NCBI GenBank assembly: GCA_050945895.1
Contig: JBMNTU010000032.1
Span: forward strand, 1 to 20,309
DNA length: 20,309 bases
DNA from: JBMNTU01 sp050945895
GTDB lineage: Bacteria > Bacillota > Clostridia > Christensenellales > Christensenellaceae
Direction of reading: 5' to 3'
Part shown: in pieces, positions 8,349-16,316 of the stretch
How positions within the stretch are numbered: position 1 is the stretch's first letter
How the letters are laid out: each line of letters starts with the position of its first letter
Notes under the pieces: model-generated
Databases searched by the model: none
Seen by the model: the letters and a program-made list of their open reading frames with translations, nothing else
Told to the model about the DNA's origin: nothing
Translations under genes and position numbers: made by a program

Positions 8349-9561
8349 TTGCCGCCACCTTCTCAATGATATCGATCATCTTTTGTTCGATAATCTCCCA
8401 TTTATAATATTCCTTCATATATTGCTTTCCGTTTTGCCCCAGCGCTTTACGCATTTCGGGGTTTTCCGCCATGTATTTTATGGCGCGGACGAGTTGCTCG
8501 TCATTCCAGAAATAAAGTCCGGCGTTGCTCCGGTCTACATGGCCTTTTAAAACGGGACCCTGCGCATTAACAATTACAGGAATACCCAATTCCATCGCCT
8601 CCAGCACCACCAGGCTGAGGCTTTCCAGCTTGGAGCCCAGCATCAACGCATCTGCATGTTTTATCAACGCAAACTTCTCTTCTTCCGACACAAACCCAAC
8701 CCATATAATATCGTCTCGCTTGGGGATATCCAGCATACTCAGCTTGCCCGCCAGTATAAACTTTTCGTCTCCGCCATACCGGTCCTTATACCGAATAAAA
8801 GCCTCCAACAGCGTATCGCACGATTTGGACGGCTCTATGCGGCCAAGATATACCAGATAGTGGTCTTCTTTACTGAAACCATTTTTAGCATAAATTTCGT
8901 TTTGCGCGTCAATCGCATCCATATCCGGCAAGTCTATGCCCGCGCCTGTCGTTACGCTTGGAATATGCTCGTTCCCGAATTTTTGATTTACCAGCAAGCG
9001 TTCTTCTTCCGTCAGGTAGACAAACGCTGCCGGCAGGTTGAAAAGGCCGTGGAACATGCCGCATCCGTTAAGCGGAAGCTCGTCGTGCGCTGTCGAAATC
9101 AGAATCGATTTCTCGCTTACCTCATGCAGGCAGAAGGTTGTGGAATAATACAAATAGCCAACAAACACAAATACATCGAACTCGTCTTTGTGGTCGAGGA
9201 TATACCTGTGCATATCCGGGCATGCCGGGCCGTTGTCGTATTGCCAGGAAAAATCGTCATAAAAATCCCTGTCCGGGTTATTGAAGTAGGCCAGCATCTC
9301 ATGAGAAAACTTTTCGATATCCCGTTCGACAACGCTGGGAAACCGCACCAGCCGAACGCCGTTTATCATATCCGGCCCGCTTTTATATTCATTTTTCCAT
9401 GTTACATGGTCGACCGCGCAGCTGGTCAGTACGGTAATGTCGTAATGCTTGACCATCCGCTCACAATAAAGGCGGCACAAATGCTCCGCCCCCCCGTTTA
9501 CTTCCAGTCCATACCGCTGCACTACAAAACAAACTTTCCTCAAACCTGGCTCCTTATGCAT
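8338..9561 (-). CDS. GT4 family glycosyltransferase
   Basis: This 407-residue GT-B enzyme starts MHKEPGLRKVCFVVQRYG with the glycine-rich NGGAEH turn near residues 22-27. In the C-terminal half YLGRIEPSKS (238-247) precedes the EX7E motif ESLSLVVLE (Glu313 and Glu321) and AMELGIPVIV, the nucleotide-sugar site of GT4 enzymes. It is a clear paralogue of the gene just downstream, including the unusual segments VLTSCA, TWKN and VLKGHVDRSNAGLY. The ATG at 9561 overlaps the TAA of the double glycosyltransferase gene (ATGCATAA), and AAGGAG-like sequence is not placed to help, so translation is probably coupled. It should act in the cytoplasm on the growing glycan. The exact linkage cannot be read from sequence. 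Confidence 0.9.
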   Translation of the reverse strand: MHKEPGLRKVCFVVQRYGLEVNGGAEHLCRLYCERMVKHYDITVLTSCAVDHVTWKNEYKSGPDMINGVRLVRFPSVVERDIEKFSHEMLAYFNNPDRDFYDDFSWQYDNGPACPDMHRYILDHKDEFDVFVFVGYLYYSTTFCLHEVSEKSILISTAHDELPLNGCGMFHGLFNLPAAFVYLTEEERLLVNQKFGNEHIPSVTTGAGIDLPDMDAIDAQNEIYAKNGFSKEDHYLVYLGRIEPSKSCDTLLEAFIRYKDRYGGDEKFILAGKLSMLDIPKRDDIIWVGFVSEEEKFALIKHADALMLGSKLESLSLVVLEAMELGIPVIVNAQGPVLKGHVDRSNAGLYFWNDEQLVRAIKYMAENPEMRKALGQNGKQYMKEYYKWEIIEQKMIDIIEKVAANGA

Positions 9562-12154
9562 TTTCTGTATAGATTTCCTGCATGATCTGCTTTACATCCA
9601 AACCATTTGAACTATGCGCCGTGTTTTCGCTTACAACCGGAGCAGTCTCATTTCCATTTAATATATACGCAACCGTATCCGCAATCATTCTGTATTCGGT
9701 ATCTGTCGCGTACTGGTTTCGCTGCAGTGTCCGGTATATGGAGCGCAGCAGCTTTTCTGTGATAGCGGCTTTCTCGTCTTCCATCAAAACACCGGCAATA
9801 TGCGCTTCCATATTTGCGTCGAAGCAGCGGGAAAGCGCAGTTTCTCTCTGCTCTTTATACCGTTTATCCGTAACCAGCCTTCGCAATGTTTCCTCCAGAT
9901 GATACGTCTGGTCGGCGTAGTCCAGGAAGATCAGCGAATCCTCCGGAAAAAGCCCTTTTACAGATCCTTCCAGCATAATCAGGATGCGGGCATTTCTCAT
10001 AATAAAATAAAAGGCATCCTTGCTTTGCCCCGCCTGTTCGTGCGCCAGCTTTACAGCAACGTCCGAAAGCTGCAAATATTCCCGCCATTCCTGCTGCTTT
10101 TCGCCGGCAAAACAGATGTTTTCCGCCAGCCCGTATTCCTCCGCCATTTGCATGATGCCGGCCTTATATTCCTGCCCGCCTGCCCGTAGGTATACATCCA
10201 TCAAAACATCTTTGTTTTTCAGTTTGGAAACAACGTCAAACACCACACGCAAGTCTTCCGCCAGCGACACCGAAGCATCCGCAACTGCCAAAACAAACCT
10301 TTCATCCGCAATGCCATATTTTTTGCGCAGTGGGCTCTTATCTGTCATATGCGGTTTGTTGAGCAAGACAGTATAAATCAAGCGCCCAATATTTTGCTCC
10401 AGGAATTTTGCTTTTATAATGCGGTCGTTTACGATCAGCTTTTTTGCATTGTCTGCGACGATCCGATTTATCGGCAGCTCCGCGCGCACCTTTTGAGCGG
10501 CTGCAGGGTCGCCCTTCATGGCGTCCACAATCTCTTCAGCATTGCCGATTTCCTGGGCAAGAATAGCCTGATAGCTATCCCAGTCTTTTTTTTCTTCAAC
10601 AAAATATGTATATACGCTTTGCTGCAAGTTGTCGTCGTACAGCACCACGGTTCCCGCATGCTCTTTGAGGATGGACAGCATATACAGGTTTTCTTTCCTG
10701 TCTGCCACATAGTACAACCGCTCGGGGTATTGCGATTTGTATGCAGGATATAACGCCGCATCATGCGCTTTTACCCCTGCCGGCGCTGCATCCGCATATT
10801 GTGCTTCCACAAAGAAAGCTACGTCACCATATTCTTTGCAGAGCGTATTGTAGATGGATAGGTAGCTTTGCTTCAAGTCCTCGTTCTCCGTATTATACGG
10901 CGCAAAAAAAGCAAGCTTCTGCTTTTGCTTCGGCTTTTCGGGTGCGGCTTTCGCCGGCAGCTTAAGCAAGGCATCCAGCGTTCGGGCTGCGGTTTTGGGC
11001 CAGGTGAACTGTTCAATGCGCTTTTCTATCGTATCCTTAAAAACAGAAAAATCTGTTTTTGTAAGCGCCTCTTCCATTCCTTTTGCAATGCTTTCTACAG
11101 AGTGCGGGTCTACCAGCACCGCAGCATCCTCCGCGACCTCGACAAGGCTGGAACAGTTAGATGTCAAAACATTCAGCCCACAGGTATACGCTTCTACAAC
11201 AGGTAGGCCAAATCCTTCGTATAAAGATGGGAACACGAGCAACTCGGCCGTCCGGTACAAAATAGAAAGCTCTTCATGCTCTAGGTAGCCTGTCAATATT
11301 ACTTTGCCGTGCAACCCGGCTGCATTGATTTTTTCGGTTGTTACCTCTTGCTCATACGGCATCAGGTATCCGGTAACAACCAGTTGGTAACGGTTTTTGA
11401 TATGGTCGGGCAGCAGGCCGAACGCTTCTATTGTCGCATTCGTATTTTTCCTGAAATCACCCGCCGAAGGAAAGATCAGGAATTTTTTATTGATTCCGAT
11501 CCGGTTATATAGCTTTCTTTGTTCTTCTTTCGTAAATTCCGCTTGCGCATGCCTGGTGTCTACCCCGGAATAAATAACGTCAATTTTGCTTTCGTCGATG
11601 CCAATGTATTCTGTAAGGTCGCTTTTTACACTACCGGATATTGCCAGCAGTTTATCTGCATGCTTCCATAGATCCACCGCATTCTCGCAGTAGGCGACCC
11701 CCGAAATATCCTTCTGATATTCCTTTGCAAATAAAATGGGTATGATATCGTAGACGATCATGGCAAGGTTGGTGTCCCGAAACCATTCCTTTTTATACAT
11801 ACACCAGGTATCCAGCGTTGTTGTAAGCAAGAACGTATCGATCTTGTTTTCTTTGATAAACCGCCTGTACAGCGCCCCGATCATGTCTTCATGCCGGTTT
11901 TTTGTATTCTTTTCATTCAGCCGAACATACTCGATCAGGCAGGTGTTCCGGCCCATATGAAAGTAATTGTAGTGCACATTCTTTCCATGCGTAAGTTCGA
12001 TGGAAACCCCGTCGCGGGTGTACATATTAAAAAGAAAATACTGGTTTTCCGTATCCTGCCGGAACATCTCCTCTAAGAGCCCCAGCGTATACATTCCGAT
12101 TCCGCGATATTTCGAATAGGAAACAAGCGGCTGTACATCAATCCCTATGTTCAT
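9554..12154 (-). CDS. Two-unit glycosyltransferase: active-looking GT4 domain fused to a degenerate GT-B domain
   Basis: The 866-residue protein begins with a full GT4 unit (about 1-395): MNIGIDVQPL, the RGIGMYT turn, FPSAGDFRKN (228-237) and the EX7E motif EGFGLPVVE (313-321). A linker rich in Ala, Lys, Pro and Gln (about 396-413) leads to a second GT-B-like unit (about 414-790) that starts KLAFFAPYNTEN. Where the EX7E motif belongs, the second unit reads DVAVKLAHEQAGQSKDAFYF and lacks the pattern, so it is probably inactive or binds something else. The C-terminus ends in a Ser/Thr/Asn-rich stretch and LDVKQIMQEIY. The ATG at 12154 is chosen because GGAGG lies eight bases upstream; the in-frame TTG at 12160 would be only two bases from it. 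It overlaps the small coiled-coil gene by 17 bases. Multi-domain transferases are common in ABC-exported polysaccharide loci. Confidence 0.88.
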   Translation of the reverse strand: MNIGIDVQPLVSYSKYRGIGMYTLGLLEEMFRQDTENQYFLFNMYTRDGVSIELTHGKNVHYNYFHMGRNTCLIEYVRLNEKNTKNRHEDMIGALYRRFIKENKIDTFLLTTTLDTWCMYKKEWFRDTNLAMIVYDIIPILFAKEYQKDISGVAYCENAVDLWKHADKLLAISGSVKSDLTEYIGIDESKIDVIYSGVDTRHAQAEFTKEEQRKLYNRIGINKKFLIFPSAGDFRKNTNATIEAFGLLPDHIKNRYQLVVTGYLMPYEQEVTTEKINAAGLHGKVILTGYLEHEELSILYRTAELLVFPSLYEGFGLPVVEAYTCGLNVLTSNCSSLVEVAEDAAVLVDPHSVESIAKGMEEALTKTDFSVFKDTIEKRIEQFTWPKTAARTLDALLKLPAKAAPEKPKQKQKLAFFAPYNTENEDLKQSYLSIYNTLCKEYGDVAFFVEAQYADAAPAGVKAHDAALYPAYKSQYPERLYYVADRKENLYMLSILKEHAGTVVLYDDNLQQSVYTYFVEEKKDWDSYQAILAQEIGNAEEIVDAMKGDPAAAQKVRAELPINRIVADNAKKLIVNDRIIKAKFLEQNIGRLIYTVLLNKPHMTDKSPLRKKYGIADERFVLAVADASVSLAEDLRVVFDVVSKLKNKDVLMDVYLRAGGQEYKAGIMQMAEEYGLAENICFAGEKQQEWREYLQLSDVAVKLAHEQAGQSKDAFYFIMRNARILIMLEGSVKGLFPEDSLIFLDYADQTYHLEETLRRLVTDKRYKEQRETALSRCFDANMEAHIAGVLMEDEKAAITEKLLRSIYRTLQRNQYATDTEYRMIADTVAYILNGNETAPVVSENTAHSSNGLDVKQIMQEIYTENA

Positions 12155-12584
12155 CCGCAATGCCTCCCCCAGCCGGCTCCTTTAGTGCACGCTCCTGCTC
12201 TATCGTGTGCTCCAACCGGTCGATTTTATTCCTAAGCTCTTCGTTCATTTCATTGCTGTTTTCCCGAAGCATTTTGACCGCTTCTGCCATTTCCTCCATC
12301 AACAACGAAAATCGTTTGTTTTTTAGAGTTTGCTCCTCCAGCATAGGAACAATCATCGAAGCAATGCTTTTGCGGATAAATTTTTTATACGATGTAATTG
12401 CGCGGCCAACGACCCTGCGCTCGGACGCAATGGGCTTATAAAAGTCAAAACCAACATTATCCTGCGTTTCACCAACCAGCCGGTCTACCTCGTCCAACTT
12501 GTCCAGCAGGGCCTCATCCTTCCCGTTTTCGCGGGCTTCCAGGTTTTTCAGTTTTTCATAAACGATCTTTTGTTCAGTCGTCAT
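12138..12584 (-). CDS. Small coiled-coil protein with an amphipathic stalk region, function unknown
   Basis: The product is 148 residues from the ATG at 12584. Residues 1-40 and about 95-136 are rich in Glu, Lys and Leu and look like coiled coils. The middle (about 54-90) is basic and amphipathic, with RRVVGRAITSYKKFIRKS then IASMIVPMLEEQ. That layout recalls the conserved stalk between coiled coils and catalytic domains in polysaccharide-locus methyltransferases and glycosyltransferases, but here no catalytic domain follows. There is no signal peptide or clear membrane helix. The start at 12584 overlaps the ABC ATPase gene by 11 bases and has a weak GGGGTG before it; a TTG at 12617 would give 11 more residues and is less likely. 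Placed between the exporter ATPase and the double glycosyltransferase, it could tether the synthesis complex to the transporter or set chain length. That role is inference. Confidence 0.75.
   Translation of the reverse strand: MTTEQKIVYEKLKNLEARENGKDEALLDKLDEVDRLVGETQDNVGFDFYKPIASERRVVGRAITSYKKFIRKSIASMIVPMLEEQTLKNKRFSLLMEEMAEAVKMLRENSNEMNEELRNKIDRLEHTIEQERALKEPAGGGIADEHRD
12163..12167 (-). promoter_or_regulatory. Ribosome binding site deciding the start of the double glycosyltransferase
   Basis: GGAGG (within GGGGGAGG) on the minus strand, eight bases before the ATG at 12154. It is too close to the alternative TTG at 12160. Confidence 0.8.
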
Positions 12585-14145
12585 TCGAAACACCCCGTCT
12601 CTTACGAATCTCCTCAAGTATTTTCTCAGTAAACCATTTTTTCTTCAAATCAATCACACCTCTTGCATCTCCTGCATCCCTTGTATCTTCGTCGGATTTG
12701 ACGAAAAAGGTGCCATAGTTTTCAATATAATCCATTGGAATATTGTTTTCGTCCATCACATATACATTGAACTTATATTCGCCTGGAGCTAGGTTCATAT
12801 TTTCAAGCAGGCAGCGGACGTGCCGCTCGCGCTTGGGCTGCCCCTGTTCTTCGGTCTCGGTATACTGAAAACCATCCAGCATCATATCTGTGCCAAAGCA
12901 CTGTACATCGTCCATCGTATAGATATCGAACCCAAAATTATACTGCTTGGCAAGCTCGTTGATTTCAAAGCTTATCAAAAGCACAGCATCTATTCCGGAC
13001 GTCAAATAACCGATCTTCTTATTGAGGTCATTTGAAAAACATGCGCCCGTTATGGTTGTCCTTTCGTCTCCAAACCGTATGGTTTTGTTTGCTTTTGCGT
13101 CTTTGTCATCTAACAGTGCACTGTCAACATTCCGCTGTAGCACGTCACCCTCTTCAAAGCGTTTGGTATAGCGGTACGATTCAAACGCGCGGTAGATTTG
13201 GTCGTCGTCCTTTCCGTCAAATTCCTGGCTGTTACGCTTGCCTGCAAACTCGTCGGAAAGAAGAACCTGCCGCACCATTTCCTCCCTGTTCAGGTAGCCG
13301 TTTAGCGCATGGTTCAGCGTTTTTTCGTCTTCCGGTCTTCGCCCAAGCAAATAATAGTAGACGAGATACACATCTGTTTTGTCAAAATCCTTACCGTTGT
13401 CGAACAGGCTCGCCTGCTTATCGCTCATGTATTTTTTGTAAGCTTCCGTTACACTGATCCGGTTTCCCTGTTTGGCAATGCGTCCGTCGCTGATCCATAC
13501 TGCGCGCGTACAAAATTCCTCCACCATTTCCACGTCATGGGTTACAATGACGATCGTTGTGCCGGACTCTTTTAGTTTATCCAACTTCGCAAAGCACTTT
13601 GCTTGGAAGTTACGGTCGCCTACGGCAAGGATCTCATCGATAAGCAGGATATCTGCATCCACATTGATTGCCACCGAAAACGCCAATCGCATATACATAC
13701 CGGATGAATAGGTCCTGACGGGGCTGTCGATATATTCATGCAATTCGGAAAAATCCAATATATCCTGAAAGCGTTCGTCTGTTTCCTTTTTGGATAGTCC
13801 GTAAATAGCCGCGTTTGTATATACGTTTTCCCTTCCGGACATATCCGGGTGGAACCCTGCCCCCAACTCGATCATGCTGGACACCCTTCCGCTTACCGTG
13901 ACCGTACCTTCATCCGGGTACATGATTTTTGTCATCAGCTTCAAAAGAGTGCTTTTTCCACAACCGTTCTCGCCAATGAGGCCAACGACCTCTCCTCGCC
14001 GAATGGTCAGCGAAATCCCTTTTAAAACCTCACGTTCCTTAAACTTTCTTCGTTTTCGGAACAGCGCCTTCTCTTTGAGCGTATACGCCTTATCGGCATA
14101 GGCCCTAAAGCGTTTTACAACATTTTTTATTTCAATTACATTCAT
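12574..14145 (-). CDS. Polysaccharide ABC exporter ATPase (Wzt/TagH type) with DUF4214-like insert and Wzt-type C-terminal domain
   Basis: This 523-residue protein powers export of a lipid-linked polysaccharide through the permease encoded just upstream. The ATPase domain (1-235) is intact: Walker A GENGCGKST (58-66), signature YSSGM (146-150), Walker B ILLIDE (166-171) and H-loop His203. The GAGFHPDMSGREN stretch (95-107) is typical of the Wzt/TagH/RfbE subfamily. After it, residues about 256-302 (VYLVYYYLLGRRP and REEMVRQVLLSDEF) resemble the DUF4214 repeat, L-G-R-x-P followed by a short helix ending in S-x-E-F. Residues about 340-484 are beta-rich and match the Wzt C-terminal carbohydrate-binding domain in layout, with GFDIYTMDD, ENMNLAPGEYKFNVYV and GTFFV. 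The ATG at 14145 follows the permease by 36 bases. In O-antigen systems the Wzt C-terminal domain recognises the chain end. Confidence 0.92.
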   Translation of the reverse strand: MNVIEIKNVVKRFRAYADKAYTLKEKALFRKRRKFKEREVLKGISLTIRRGEVVGLIGENGCGKSTLLKLMTKIMYPDEGTVTVSGRVSSMIELGAGFHPDMSGRENVYTNAAIYGLSKKETDERFQDILDFSELHEYIDSPVRTYSSGMYMRLAFSVAINVDADILLIDEILAVGDRNFQAKCFAKLDKLKESGTTIVIVTHDVEMVEEFCTRAVWISDGRIAKQGNRISVTEAYKKYMSDKQASLFDNGKDFDKTDVYLVYYYLLGRRPEDEKTLNHALNGYLNREEMVRQVLLSDEFAGKRNSQEFDGKDDDQIYRAFESYRYTKRFEEGDVLQRNVDSALLDDKDAKANKTIRFGDERTTITGACFSNDLNKKIGYLTSGIDAVLLISFEINELAKQYNFGFDIYTMDDVQCFGTDMMLDGFQYTETEEQGQPKRERHVRCLLENMNLAPGEYKFNVYVMDENNIPMDYIENYGTFFVKSDEDTRDAGDARGVIDLKKKWFTEKILEEIRKRRGVSNDD

Positions 14146-14181
14146 CGATCAATATTCTCCATCCTGTATACCGGGCAAAAA

Positions 14182-14958
14182 TCAAAGTTCTTCCGCGAAT
14201 TTTCTTTGCAGCTTCTGAAATACCAGCATACCAATCACCATCAGGACAGCTGCCGCTACGATGGCTACGATCATCAGGCTGAAATCCGGTACCTTTTGGT
14301 AGTACAAGATATCCCTGAAGCCCAGTATAATCCCCGTCATCGGGTTAAAGTGCATTGCTCCCTGAATTGCCTCCGGAACCAGGTCGAGAGAGTAAAGCAC
14401 TGGCGTAAGGTACATCCATGCCATTGTAACGATTCCCAGAATATGCTCGAGGTCCCGGAAATATACGGATGCCGCAGAAACAATGAGCACCATCCCCAGT
14501 ACAAAAAAGAACTCTATGACCATTACAACGGGCAACGCCCATACGACCGGCGTAATGCCTACTCCGGTAACAAGCAGCGCGACAAACACCACAATAAAGG
14601 ACAGTAGCATATTGACAAAATTGCTGCACACCGTTACGATGGGCAAAACCATTCGTGGGAAATAGATTTTTTGCACAAGCCCTGCCTGTTGAATCACGCA
14701 GGTAGAGCCCCCTGTAAGCGACGCAGAGCAAAAGAGCCACGGCACCAGCGCTACAAACAAAAACATGGCGTAATTATCAATGTTCTGCCGCATTACAACG
14801 GAAAATAAGAACGTATAGACCAAAAGCTGGAACAACGGATTCAAAAACGACCACAAAAAACCCAGTACAGACCCTCTGTACCGCACACGCAACTCTTTCT
14901 TTACAAGGTTTCCGATCATCATTCGGTAATCCCAGACTTCTTTTATCTGTTTTATCAT
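14182..14958 (-). CDS. Polysaccharide ABC exporter permease (Wzm/TagG type, ABC-2 family)
   Basis: This 258-residue inner-membrane protein has about six hydrophobic segments (roughly 36-56, 63-80, 104-130, 138-162, 172-190 and 227-247), as expected for ABC-2 polysaccharide permeases. The N-terminal cytoplasmic stretch KELRVRYRGSVLGFLWSFLN (21-40) is the hallmark of the TagG/Wzm/KpsM group. YFRDLEHI (166-173) and FNPMTGII (204-211) are further family motifs. It forms the channel for glycan export with the downstream ATPase. Its ATG overlaps the stop of the upstream glycosyltransferase gene by four bases (ATGA), with AGGAG about ten bases before. Confidence 0.94.
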   Translation of the reverse strand: MIKQIKEVWDYRMMIGNLVKKELRVRYRGSVLGFLWSFLNPLFQLLVYTFLFSVVMRQNIDNYAMFLFVALVPWLFCSASLTGGSTCVIQQAGLVQKIYFPRMVLPIVTVCSNFVNMLLSFIVVFVALLVTGVGITPVVWALPVVMVIEFFFVLGMVLIVSAASVYFRDLEHILGIVTMAWMYLTPVLYSLDLVPEAIQGAMHFNPMTGIILGFRDILYYQKVPDFSLMIVAIVAAAVLMVIGMLVFQKLQRKFAEEL

Positions 14959-16316
14959 GTATTCATATCTCCTGGTATATCAAACATTGCTTTCACTTCC
15001 TCCGCTACATGCCCTACCATCTTCAGTGCTGGGTCACCCACAGCCGTATCCAACCCAAGATAGGCAAGCTCTCTTTCAATTTTTTTTGTTACCTGGTACA
15101 ATGGCATCAAAAATCTGTTTTTCTTGTTGAAGGGCTGTTCAAGAAATTCGTGCAGCAAATTTGCATATTTTTCCCTGGAAAACTCTTCTTTTGCAAATGC
15201 TGCCGCATTCCGGCCAATTTGTTCACGATACGCATTGTCTCGTGCCAGCCGCTCCAGCTTTTGAGGCAATTCCTGTTTTAAATTGCGGACATCTATCTTC
15301 ACAACGCAGTCGTCCGGCATTTCGCTATAGACGCCTGTATCCATCACAATCACAGGCTTTCCCTGTACAAGTTGCTCTTCCAGGCTTCCCGACCCCCCCT
15401 CAAGCGCAGGGTACCGCAGGTTGCATATTACATCCGCATGATCGTAATATCGATCCAGCGTTTCATAATCCACGCGACCCATTATTTTTACGCAGTCATC
15501 CAGGTTATCTTCCCTTAGCTTTTGTAGCAGCCTGCTAAGATACGCCTGGTTGTCTGTTGCACCTACCAAGGTATACCGGACATTTTCACGCAAATAAGGG
15601 CTCCCCGCAATTGCGTCCATCACCTTGTCAGCCTGCTTGTTCCAATTCACCAGCCCAACACTCAGTATATTCAGCTTCCCCGGCGCATAGCCCGCAAACC
15701 CTGCATCTTTATGCGGCTCTCTGTATTCAGTAGTAGCAATATGCGGGATTACGGTAATTGGCCCGTCATATTGTTCTTCCAATATTTTTTTGTGATACTC
15801 TGAATGCACCACAACCCCCGCTGCATTTTGCACGATTGGCTTTTGCATGTTATATTTCAGAAAATTGACCCGCGTATAGGTTATTGGATTGTTCAGGTCT
15901 TCTTCAAGTGTGCGCCCGGTTCCCTCGCCAAACAATACGTCCACCAGCGTACGGAATTTTTCTGCCCCCCCGGTTGCAATACAATACCCCTTGATAAAAT
16001 TCAACATACATGCATCGTGGTCGATTACAACACCCGGCCACTGCTGCGCTATTTCATAAATATCGGCATGAAACTCCAGATTATCGCCCATATTATATAC
16101 AACAGCGTCGTATTGCGAAAGCAAATGGATTGGCGGGTGCCCCTTCCTGTACTCCACTACATTCACGCTTGTTTGGCGCAACTGGCTATCTGTGTCCCTC
16201 AACGCAAAAACGTCTACCTTGGCATCTGTGTACCTTTCAAGCGCTTCCACCGCATTTTTGCTATAATTTCCTATCGCACTTTTGACTACAAAAGGCGTAA
16301 ACCATGCTATCTTCAT
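14955..16316 (-). CDS. GT4 family glycosyltransferase
   Basis: This 453-residue GT-B enzyme starts MKIAWFTPFVVKSAIGNYS. The C-terminal half has LSVGLVNWNKQ and an EX7E motif, EGGSGSLEE (Glu306 and Glu314), followed by GKPVIVMDTGVYSEMP, close to GT4 enzymes that keep an E-G-x-S-G-S-L-x-E pattern. A tail of about 60 residues after the catalytic unit (from FNKKNRF) is charged and helical and could serve for partner contacts. I chose the ATG at 16316, which shares ATGA with the stop of the upstream gene; the in-frame TTG at 16346 would add MGECDWESFE, which is not family-like and lies within the upstream gene. The stop overlaps the permease start by four bases. The donor is unknown. Confidence 0.9.
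   Translation of the reverse strand: MKIAWFTPFVVKSAIGNYSKNAVEALERYTDAKVDVFALRDTDSQLRQTSVNVVEYRKGHPPIHLLSQYDAVVYNMGDNLEFHADIYEIAQQWPGVVIDHDACMLNFIKGYCIATGGAEKFRTLVDVLFGEGTGRTLEEDLNNPITYTRVNFLKYNMQKPIVQNAAGVVVHSEYHKKILEEQYDGPITVIPHIATTEYREPHKDAGFAGYAPGKLNILSVGLVNWNKQADKVMDAIAGSPYLRENVRYTLVGATDNQAYLSRLLQKLREDNLDDCVKIMGRVDYETLDRYYDHADVICNLRYPALEGGSGSLEEQLVQGKPVIVMDTGVYSEMPDDCVVKIDVRNLKQELPQKLERLARDNAYREQIGRNAAAFAKEEFSREKYANLLHEFLEQPFNKKNRFLMPLYQVTKKIERELAYLGLDTAVGDPALKMVGHVAEEVKAMFDIPGDMNT

Noticed and set aside
8656..9585. Open frame of 309 codons on the plus strand
   Set aside because: It is antisense to a GT4 gene with a complete EX7E motif. Its composition is typical of a shadow frame.
12585..12617. 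Upstream TTG start for the small coiled-coil gene
   Set aside because: The ATG at 12584 is closer to the usual short overlap, while the longer form would overlap the ATPase gene by 44 bases.
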